The notes beneath the pieces are model-generated. The model saw nothing but the letters and a program-made list of their open reading frames with translations. It did no database searches and had not been told where the DNA came from. From an uncultured Parvularculaceae bacterium (GTDB lineage Bacteria; Pseudomonadota; Alphaproteobacteria; Caulobacterales; Parvularculaceae): DNA of 9,272 nt. Below are positions 1-5,935 of this stretch, piece after piece. The DNA is taken from assembly GCA_947259815.1 (NCBI GenBank), contig CAMYNO010000308.1:1-9272 (forward strand), in the 5' to 3' direction. The number at the start of each line of letters is the position of its first letter. Positions within the stretch are counted from its first letter, which is position 1. The position numbers and the translations under genes are program-made.

Positions 1-467
1 ACAATGATAAGCCACGAAAACATAATACCAAAGAAATAGTAAAAGCCGGCCAAGTCACGAATGTAATAAAGCGCCGCCTCTGGCGGTGTTTCGCGAAAGA
101 ATATTAGTTGCCCGTCTTCAACGAAGAGCCGCTCGGCCGTTTCCGCCTGGGGCGGCAATAGTCCCGCCGCGTCAGCGCCGACCAGAATGACGGCCAGCAA
201 AATGAAGATCAAAGGCAGCGACAGGAAAAAAGTTGCGACCGCCGCCAATGCATAACCGGGAAAGCGCGGCGCATTGACCCTGGCGTAGATGGCGCGGAAA
301 GCGCCCTCATCAAGATGGGCGACGAATTCCGGCTCATGATCCTGAAAATGCTTCCATTCTATGTCGGCGCCTTCGGCGATTTCCGCGTCAATTCGCTTTC
401 GCCAGCGCCAATACCCGCCGCCGGCGACAGCCAGTAATGTAACACCAATAAGAAAAAAAATGATCAT
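1..467 (-). CDS. Unrecognised membrane protein (3' end cut by window edge)
   Basis: I do not recognise this protein. Reading the minus strand from the ATG at 467 gives an open frame of 155 codons that reaches the window edge without a stop, so the C-terminus is missing. The sequence starts MIIFFLIGVTLLAVAGGG, a membrane segment or uncleaved signal anchor (about residues 2-18), followed by a basic patch (RWRKR, 21-25), which suggests a cytoplasmic side there. A soluble stretch follows (about 26-70), then a strong hydrophobic helix (about 74-97), a short polar loop, and a third, aromatic-rich hydrophobic segment (about 135-155, with GFYYFFGIMF). It starts 34 bp after the stop of the DUF2244 gene on the same strand, so the two are probably co-transcribed. 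The Shine-Dalgarno match is weak (a GGGG run about 14 bases upstream). No other in-frame ATG, GTG or TTG lies between the two genes. The reading frame is well supported; the function is unknown. Confidence 0.72.
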   Translation of the reverse strand, partial: MIIFFLIGVTLLAVAGGGYWRWRKRIDAEIAEGADIEWKHFQDHEPEFVAHLDEGAFRAIYARVNAPRFPGYALAAVATFFLSLPLIFILLAVILVGADAAGLLPPQAETAERLFVEDGQLIFFRETPPEAALYYIRDLAGFYYFFGIMFSWLII

Positions 468-501
468 TGTGCGCGCCGCCCCACTTGATCGCAGATGTAG
501 C

Positions 502-1044
502 CTAAAGTCGGGTTTTGCCCAAGGCGTTGTTCAGTGCGTCGGCGAACCGGCTGCGCTCGGGCGGAGACAGGAAAGCGCCGAGAATTAAAGTCTTGCCCTT
601 CGATGTGACGCGCACCTGACTTTCATGACGTATGGGGCGGTCGATAGAAACCCGTGTCCATGCAGGCTGCAATCGCCAGCGCGTTTCATGGCCCGAGGGC
701 AGGACGCGGGACACCCACATCTCGTCTTCAGTTACGCGAACCCGCTCGCGCAGGCGGCCCTGACGATAGGACAGTTTGAAAGCGAGCCACACGAGAAACA
801 CGTCGAGACAGCAAAAGCCCAGCACCGGCCAGGCGCCAATGGCGTAGAAATAAGTGCCGAAAAGGAAATTCGCACCGATCACCACGGCCATGACAGCGGC
901 AAAGCCGGCATTCGGCAGCGAACGATTGGGATAAAGGACTGCGTCAAACAGAGCGGCGTGCGGGTTCTCCGGCGTCGGCTCAAGCTCTCTTGCGCGGCCC
1001 TTCATGGCGGCCGGCATGGTTTCAATATCGCGTATTCGTTCCAT
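502..1044 (-). CDS. DUF2244 family membrane protein
   Basis: The sequence encodes about 180 residues. After a variable N-terminus comes FDAVLYPNRSLPNAGF, which fits the opening of DUF2244 proteins. Two membrane helices follow (about residues 45-62 and 68-87 from the ATG at 1044), then a basic turn (YRQGRLRERVRV) and a beta-rich cytoplasmic domain (RWRLQPAWTRVSI, then a C-terminal GAFLSPPERSRFADAL). That domain ends as in the family, where the closing segment reads like 'lsp.eR..la..L'. The biochemical role of DUF2244 is not established. It is divergent from nth, a pairing I associate with Alphaproteobacteria. Start choice is uncertain: in-frame ATGs exist at 1044, 1017 and 1005, none with a clear Shine-Dalgarno. 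A candidate promoter would place the transcript start near 1045, so translation is either leaderless from 1044 or begins at 1017 or 1005. The open frame reaching back to 1281 is antisense to nth and is not used. Confidence 0.85.
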   Translation of the reverse strand: MERIRDIETMPAAMKGRARELEPTPENPHAALFDAVLYPNRSLPNAGFAAVMAVVIGANFLFGTYFYAIGAWPVLGFCCLDVFLVWLAFKLSYRQGRLRERVRVTEDEMWVSRVLPSGHETRWRLQPAWTRVSIDRPIRHESQVRVTSKGKTLILGAFLSPPERSRFADALNNALGKTRL

Positions 1045-1051
1045 CGCAGCG

Positions 1052-1080
1052 ATGATAGGCGGATGGATGCGCCCCGGCAA
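1052..1080 (-). promoter_or_regulatory. Candidate sigma-70-type promoter for the DUF2244 gene
   Basis: On the minus strand TTGCCG (1080-1075) and TATCAT (1057-1052) are separated by exactly 17 bp. They match the TTGACA and TATAAT consensus at 4 of 6 and 5 of 6 positions. The predicted start of transcription is about 1045, next to the ATG at 1044. The pair lies in the 113-bp gap between divergent genes, where promoters are expected. A match of this quality can arise by chance, so confidence is modest. I saw no comparably good match for nth on the plus strand. Confidence 0.35.
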
Positions 1081-1157
1081 TTGCGCCGCCGCCAACTTCC
1101 CCGCGGTGAGGACACCCGTTATGGTCGCCCGCCCATAGCCACAAATCCGCGATTGCC

Positions 1158-1916
1158 ATGCCTCGTAAGATGACCCGCGCCAATGCCGCGCTCCTGTTTG
1201 AGCGTTTGTCCAAGGTGCGTCCGGAACCAACGACCGAGCTGAATTATAAAAACTCCTATACGCTGCTCGTCGCGGTCGCATTGTCGGCCCAGGCGACCGA
1301 TGAGGGCGTGAACCGCGCGACGGGGCCGTTATTCGCCATCGCCGACACGCCGGAAAAGATGGTTAGCCTTGGCGAGAAGAAACTTGGCGATTTTGTCAAA
1401 ACCATCGGGTTGTGGCGGAACAAGGCGAAGAATGTCATCGCCCTGTCGAAAATGCTGATTGAAGAGCATGGCGGGGAAGTGCCGCATGATCGCGAAGCGC
1501 TTGAAAAGCTTCCCGGCGTCGGCCGCAAGACAGCGAATGTCGTTCTTAATGTGGCGTTTGGCGAACCGACTATCGCGGTCGATACCCATATCTTCAGGGT
1601 ATCTAACCGAACGGGACTTGCGCCGGGGAAAAACCCGCTTGAAGTTGAGCTCGCGCTGGAAAAAGCAACGCCGGAGGACTATCTCCTCCATGCCCATCAC
1701 TGGCTTATTCTGCATGGGCGCTATGTCTGCAAGGCGCGAACACCGGAATGCTGGCGTTGCGTCATATCGGATATTTGCGGGTTCAAGGACAAGGTTCTTG
1801 AACCGAAAACGGCGAAAAAGGCGCCGGCAAAAAAGGTCGCCGGCAAGCTGAAAACAGCAAAGCCGCAAAAGAAGGCGACGCGAAAAGCAGGCAAGACAAA
1901 AAAGGCGACAAGATGA
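1158..1916 (+). CDS. nth: Endonuclease III (DNA glycosylase/AP lyase)
   Basis: A bifunctional [4Fe-4S] DNA glycosylase that removes oxidised pyrimidines and nicks the AP site in base excision repair. The 252-residue protein carries the full family set: LSAQATD near the N-terminus (42-48), the helix-hairpin-helix LPGVGRKTANVV (118-129) with catalytic Lys124, VDTHIFRV (141-148) with catalytic Asp142, and the cluster cysteines Cys191, Cys198, Cys201 and Cys207 in the C-x6-C-x2-C-x5-C spacing. The usual family core ends just after the last cysteine. Here about 42 extra residues follow, with 15 Lys and 2 Arg in an Ala/Lys/Pro/Thr pattern like histone H1 tails, probably a DNA-contacting extension. 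The start at 1158 lacks a clear Shine-Dalgarno; Met5 at 1170 is an alternative. The stop overlaps the pyrF start as ATGA, implying one transcript and coupled translation. Confidence 0.97.
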   Translation: MPRKMTRANAALLFERLSKVRPEPTTELNYKNSYTLLVAVALSAQATDEGVNRATGPLFAIADTPEKMVSLGEKKLGDFVKTIGLWRNKAKNVIALSKMLIEEHGGEVPHDREALEKLPGVGRKTANVVLNVAFGEPTIAVDTHIFRVSNRTGLAPGKNPLEVELALEKATPEDYLLHAHHWLILHGRYVCKARTPECWRCVISDICGFKDKVLEPKTAKKAPAKKVAGKLKTAKPQKKATRKAGKTKKATR

Positions 1917-2623
1917 ACGAAAACGACCGGCTGATCATTGCGCTCGATATACCTGACACCGATCAAGCGCGGAATATTGTCGAGCGCATTGGCGCTGCCG
2001 GAAGTTTCTACAAGATTGGCTACCAGCTCATGCCGATTGGCGGGCTTGATCTCGCGCGGGAATTATCCGCACAGGGAAAGAAGGTTTTCCTCGACTTCAA
2101 GTTTCACGATATCGGCGCAACGGTTGAGCGCGGCGTGAAAAGTGTCTGCCGGCTTGGCGGCGATTTTTTGACGGTCCATGCTGAACCCGATGTTCTGAAA
2201 GGCGCCGTTGCCGGGCGCGGCGACGATCCGCGTCTGAAAATTTTAGCGGTTACGGTTCTGACAAGTCTCGACGCGGAGGCGTTGAAGAAAGCCGGCAGTG
2301 ATATGGGCGTGCGCGATCTCGTGTTGAAACGCGCGGAATTTGCGGCTGAGGCGGGGGCGGACGGCGTTGTTGCCTCCGCTCAGGAAGCCGCCGCTATCAA
2401 GGCGCGTTTCGGTGATAGTCTCACGATTGTGACGCCGGGAATTCGCCCTGCCGGCGCCGCCGTCAATGACCAGAAGCGCGTCGTGACGCCGGCGGATGCG
2501 ATCAGCGCGGGGGCGGACTATCTGGTCGTTGGCCGCCCTATCGTTGGCGCGGAAAATCCTCAGGCGGCGGCCCACGCTATCGCTGATGAAATCGCGGCGG
2601 CGCCCGGCGCTTTGCGCTCTTAA
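1913..2623 (+). CDS. pyrF: Orotidine 5'-phosphate decarboxylase
   Basis: Catalyses decarboxylation of orotidine monophosphate to UMP, the last step of de novo pyrimidine synthesis, in the cytoplasm. At 236 residues it is the normal length for the bacterial class I enzyme. Visible active-site elements are LDIP with Asp12, YKIG with Lys34, the charged network DFKFHD (61-66; Asp61, Lys63, Asp66), TPGIRP (174-179, Arg178) and the phosphate-binding VVGRPI (205-210, Arg208). The segment after the catalytic motif reads DIGATV rather than the DIPNTV of enterobacteria, a variation expected in Alphaproteobacteria. Its ATG overlaps the nth stop by 4 bp (ATGA). An AAGG within the nth tail, 7 bases upstream, serves as Shine-Dalgarno. 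Expression therefore probably depends on nth translation. No terminator is visible before the next gene. Confidence 0.97.
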   Translation: MNENDRLIIALDIPDTDQARNIVERIGAAGSFYKIGYQLMPIGGLDLARELSAQGKKVFLDFKFHDIGATVERGVKSVCRLGGDFLTVHAEPDVLKGAVAGRGDDPRLKILAVTVLTSLDAEALKKAGSDMGVRDLVLKRAEFAAEAGADGVVASAQEAAAIKARFGDSLTIVTPGIRPAGAAVNDQKRVVTPADAISAGADYLVVGRPIVGAENPQAAAHAIADEIAAAPGALRS

Positions 2624-2699
2624 TTTCATTGATATAGGCTGGCCTGCAAAGGCGAGCGATACGCTAGGTAAAAAAACCGTCAGGGAAGAAACTTTTGCG

Positions 2700-4460
2700 A
2701 TGAGCGATCCGGCACAACGGCAGGCAAAACGTATTGACCGTCGCTCACGGCGAAGCATTTTCGCGGCTCTACTGGCCAGCGCGAGAAAGAACGGCGCGAA
2801 CGCCGTTGCCTTGACCGACGGCGACGGCAAGCAGGTCACCTACAAAGAATTGACGCGGGTGGCGTTTGCTCTTGGCGGCGCATTGGCGCGGCGCACGAAA
2901 CCAAAAGAACGGGTTGGCGTACTCTTGCCGACCAGCGCCGGCGCCATCATCGCGTTTTTTGCGCTGCTGTCTCGTGGTCGCCCGCCGGCAATGCTCAATT
3001 TTACGTCGGGGTCTCGCAACCTGCTTGCCGCCTGCAAAGCGGCCGAGGTGACGAAAATCGTAACGGCAAAGAAGTTTGTCGAAATCGCTGGTCTTGAAAA
3101 ATTGATGGGTGAGCTCTCCGCCGGCGCGGAGATAATTTATCTTGAGGATGTTCGCGAAGAACTCACCTGGCGCGACAAGGCGCTTGCGATAATCGGGCCG
3201 ATTGCGCCTTTGCTGACCGCCGCGCGCCCGCATCATGATGATCCGGCGGTTATCCTGTTTACATCCGGAACCGAAGGCGCGCCAAAGGGCGTTGTTCTTT
3301 CTCATCGTAATATTCTGGCGAATACGGAACAGATTTCCGCCCATGTAACGCTCCTGCCGACGGATATATTCTTCAATCCGCTTCCGACTTTTCATTGTTA
3401 CGGGCTGACAGCCGGCGCCTTATGGCCAATCCTCAACGGCCACCCGGTGGTTTTGCATCCATCGCCGCTGCAGGTGAAAATAATTCCCAAACGGATTTTT
3501 GAAACCGGATCGACCGTCCTGTTTGCGACCGACACATTTCTTTCCCAATATATGCGCGCAAGCGAGGATGGCGCGATGTCATCGCTTCGCATTGCTGTTT
3601 GCGGCGCGGAGCGGGTGAGGGACGAAACCCGGCAGGCGGCGGAAAAACGCTTCGGGTTCGAAGTGCTGGAAGGTTATGGCGTGACCGAAGGCTCGCCTGT
3701 GCTTGCCGCCAACCAACCGGGCGATATTCGTTCCGGCACGGTCGGCAAGCTTCTTCCCGCAATCGAAGCGAAGGTGGAGCCGGTTGAAGGGTTGGAGAAT
3801 GCAGGGCGCCTGCATGTGCGCGGCCCCAACATCATGCGTGGGTACCTGACGGCGGAGGAACCCGGCGTCATCAGATCGCCCGTCGATGGCTGGCATGATA
3901 CTGGGGATGTCGTTTCGATCGACGAGCGCGGCTATGTCGCTATTCGCGGACGCCTTAAGCGCTTTGCAAAAATCGCCGGTGAAATGGTTTCGCTGGCGGT
4001 CGTCGAAAATTGTGCATCAGCGGTCTGGCCGGACAATTTGCATGCGGCGGCGATCCTGCCGGACCCGAAAAAAGGCGAGCAGATTATTCTGGTGACGGAC
4101 CGCGCCGAGGCGCCGCGCGGCGTTTTGCTGGCATGGGCGCAGGGGCATGGCGTTGCTGAAATTGCGGTGCCGAAAAAGATTGTCAGCGTCGATGAGATTC
4201 CCGTTCTTGGCACCGGCAAGATTGACTATCTGAAAGTCAAAACCCTTGCGGAAGAAGCAATGATTGCGCGCGAACAGGCTGAACCGCCTGCGCCAGTCCC
4301 AAGCAAAAAAGAACTCAAGCAAATAGCCGCCAAAGAACGCGCGGAGAAAAAGCGTCAGGAAAAAGAATCAGAAGCGGCTTTGAAAAGCGAGAAACAAGCC
4401 GCGAAAAAGCAGGAACCGGCATCTGAATACGGCAATAGTTTAAGCGACGCCGCAGAATAG
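2700..4460 (+). CDS. Aas-like acyl-activating enzyme (AMP-binding, ligase domain only)
   Basis: An ANL-superfamily adenylate-forming enzyme of 586 residues, expected to activate a fatty acid with ATP and pass it to a thiol carrier. Motifs in order: P-loop-like FTSGTEGAPKG (187-197), LPTFHCYGL (228-236), GYGVTEGSPV (325-334), WHDTGD (398-403), RGRLKRFAKIAGEMVS (416-431) and GTGK with the C-terminal lysine Lys507. From memory, KRFAKIAGEMVS and the SPLQVKIIP stretch look most like the acyl-ACP synthetase half of E. coli Aas. There is no PlsC-type acyltransferase (no HxxxxD domain) ahead of it, and no MFS transporter domain. The C-terminus (about 528-586) is a Lys/Glu/Ala-rich, probably helical tail. 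The ATG at 2700 follows AGGGAAG (2682-2688) by 11 bases. The frame is open further upstream but there it overlaps pyrF. The gene lies 76 bp after pyrF on the same strand. The substrate (acyl-ACP or acyl-CoA) is not determined by the sequence. Confidence 0.9.
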   Translation: MSDPAQRQAKRIDRRSRRSIFAALLASARKNGANAVALTDGDGKQVTYKELTRVAFALGGALARRTKPKERVGVLLPTSAGAIIAFFALLSRGRPPAMLNFTSGSRNLLAACKAAEVTKIVTAKKFVEIAGLEKLMGELSAGAEIIYLEDVREELTWRDKALAIIGPIAPLLTAARPHHDDPAVILFTSGTEGAPKGVVLSHRNILANTEQISAHVTLLPTDIFFNPLPTFHCYGLTAGALWPILNGHPVVLHPSPLQVKIIPKRIFETGSTVLFATDTFLSQYMRASEDGAMSSLRIAVCGAERVRDETRQAAEKRFGFEVLEGYGVTEGSPVLAANQPGDIRSGTVGKLLPAIEAKVEPVEGLENAGRLHVRGPNIMRGYLTAEEPGVIRSPVDGWHDTGDVVSIDERGYVAIRGRLKRFAKIAGEMVSLAVVENCASAVWPDNLHAAAILPDPKKGEQIILVTDRAEAPRGVLLAWAQGHGVAEIAVPKKIVSVDEIPVLGTGKIDYLKVKTLAEEAMIAREQAEPPAPVPSKKELKQIAAKERAEKKRQEKESEAALKSEKQAAKKQEPASEYGNSLSDAAE

Positions 4461-4462
4461 AA

Positions 4463-5935
4463 CTACGGCTTCATCCGGGCGGCCGCGGCGGCGCGTTCGC
4501 CGTCCTCGTCATTTTCTAGGGGCCGCTCTTCGGGTTCTTCCTTATGCTTGTCGGCAAGCGTATCTGTTTCAGATTGCGCGAGTTGTTCCGGTTCAACGTC
4601 AGGCGCGGTAAGAAGGCGTAACTCTTCAGTCGAAATCGCTTCGCCCGCGAATTCCAATGGCGGCGGTGCGAGCCGGCCGTGTTCCATATATTCGCGAACA
4701 AGCCGCGCCCAACCAGCGCGCGTGAATTGAAAAGCGCCGTCTGCACCGGGCCTTGGATCGCGCGGCGCATTGGCGGCGCGCTCAAGCCAGCCGCGCCTCG
4801 CGTCTTCGCCGTGCAGTTTTGCCGCCGCGCTCGCCAGCAGCGCATAGGCGTGAGCGTTCGGCGCAGCGGTCACAAGCGGCTCGAGATGCGCGATTGCATC
4901 CTCGTAATTCTCTAAAAGATTCGCCGCGCGCGCTTCCAGCAAGGCCGCTTCGCTTGAACCGGAATTTTTTGCGGCGAGCTTTCTCAGTTTTTCCGCACGT
5001 TTTTCCGGCTTTTCGTCCGAATAAAGATTGTCGTAAATTCTTATGAGAGCCGGATGCGGTTCTTTGGCGAAAGCCGTTTCTATTATGCCAGAGGCGCGCC
5101 CCGTTTTTCCTTCTTCGGCATAAATATTTGCGGCGAGTGTTACGGCGGGAGTGAAAGATGGCGCGAGCTTTAGCGCCGCCTCCGCGTCGGAGAGCGCGGC
5201 ATCGAGATCGCCTGCAATTCGGGCCGCGTCGGCGTCGGCGGTGAATAAGGCGGCGGTCGCGCGATCGGCTTTTTCTGTGTCTATGAGTTTGTTACGCGCG
5301 CCCTTGGCAATCGCTTCTCTGGTTTCGCCCCATGCGCCGCGCTCAAGGCCCAGTTCCACGACGGAATGAAACGCCCAGCCGGCATTTGCGCGCAATGCAA
5401 AGGCGCGTTCGGCATAGTCGCGCGCTTTGTCATGGTCGCCATTTTTCAATGCTTGTGCGTAAAGCCCTTTCAGGCCCAGAAACTCCGTCTCTGGCGCTTC
5501 AAGCATTGCTGAAAAGCTTTGTGTGGCCGCGGCGCTATCGCCAGAGAGTTCGGCTGCTTGAGCCGCGAGGAGCCGAGTAAGGGCGAGATCATCGAGATGT
5601 TTTTGCGCAACGCGCGCATGATGGGATGCGTCCGCCGCATCGCCAACAGCGACGGCTTCGAGCCCGCGCGTCAGGGCGGCGATACCGCGCTCGCGCTTTG
5701 CTTTGGCGTCGCGTTCACGCAATCTGTGCGGAATCGAAAGGATATCCTTGATCTTGTGAGTCGCGTAGATTGCCGCAAGAAACAGAAAAATCAGGGCGCC
5801 GATCACAAGCGATGACGGACTGTCAAAGCGTGCGCCAAAGGCTTCGCCGCTTATGCGGCTGTCAAAAGTCATCAGCACCGTGACCGTTCCAGCGATGAGG
5901 ACGATCCACAGCAGGAATATCAGTAATCGCGTCAT
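4463..5935 (-). CDS. hemY: HemY-like TPR membrane protein of the haem cluster
   Basis: This is the TPR-type HemY protein, not the protoporphyrinogen oxidase that shares the symbol. Of its 490 residues, two N-terminal membrane helices (about 3-22 and 42-58) carry a short periplasmic loop (FDSRISGEAFGARFDSPSS). The second helix is followed by a basic segment (HRLRERDAKAKRERG), as in the HemY N-terminal domain. A long alpha-helical TPR-like region fills about 85-390, with repeats such as GDLDAALSDAEAALKLAP (242-259). The tail (about 440-490) is acidic and low in complexity. Its precise role is not settled; TPR HemY is thought to be a scaffold or regulator of haem synthesis at the inner membrane. 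The start ATG overlaps the upstream stop as ATGA (5932-5935) and has a strong AGGAG (5945-5941), 5 bases upstream. Its stop lies 2 bp from that of the convergent acyl-activating enzyme gene. Confidence 0.9.
   Translation of the reverse strand: MTRLLIFLLWIVLIAGTVTVLMTFDSRISGEAFGARFDSPSSLVIGALIFLFLAAIYATHKIKDILSIPHRLRERDAKAKRERGIAALTRGLEAVAVGDAADASHHARVAQKHLDDLALTRLLAAQAAELSGDSAAATQSFSAMLEAPETEFLGLKGLYAQALKNGDHDKARDYAERAFALRANAGWAFHSVVELGLERGAWGETREAIAKGARNKLIDTEKADRATAALFTADADAARIAGDLDAALSDAEAALKLAPSFTPAVTLAANIYAEEGKTGRASGIIETAFAKEPHPALIRIYDNLYSDEKPEKRAEKLRKLAAKNSGSSEAALLEARAANLLENYEDAIAHLEPLVTAAPNAHAYALLASAAAKLHGEDARRGWLERAANAPRDPRPGADGAFQFTRAGWARLVREYMEHGRLAPPPLEFAGEAISTEELRLLTAPDVEPEQLAQSETDTLADKHKEEPEERPLENDEDGERAAAAARMKP

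Noticed and set aside
453..460. Run of eight A (T on the coding strand) near the start of the first membrane protein, as a possible phase-variable tract
   Set aside because: The run encodes the Phe codons of a membrane helix, is only 8 bases long, and nothing else suggests phase variation.
625..1173. Plus-strand open frame of 182 codons
   Set aside because: It lies antisense to the DUF2244 gene. Its translation is rich in Arg, His and Pro with no recognisable motif, whereas the opposite strand gives a clear family match.
1045..1281. Upstream extension of the DUF2244 reading frame
   Set aside because: The extension would run antisense through the start of nth and cover the intergenic promoter region; its residues show no family similarity.
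1329..1868. Minus-strand open frame of 179 codons opposite nth
   Set aside because: It is a shadow frame of nth. Nth has all catalytic and cluster residues in place.
2496..2699. In-frame N-terminal extension of the acyl-activating enzyme
   Set aside because: It overlaps the 3' end of pyrF, gives an Arg-rich sequence with no domain, and a Shine-Dalgarno sits before the ATG at 2700.
4478..4500. GC-rich GGCCGC repeats near the hemY 3' end as a terminator
   Set aside because: They encode the Ala/Arg-rich C-terminus of the HemY-like protein and are not followed by a T-run on either strand.
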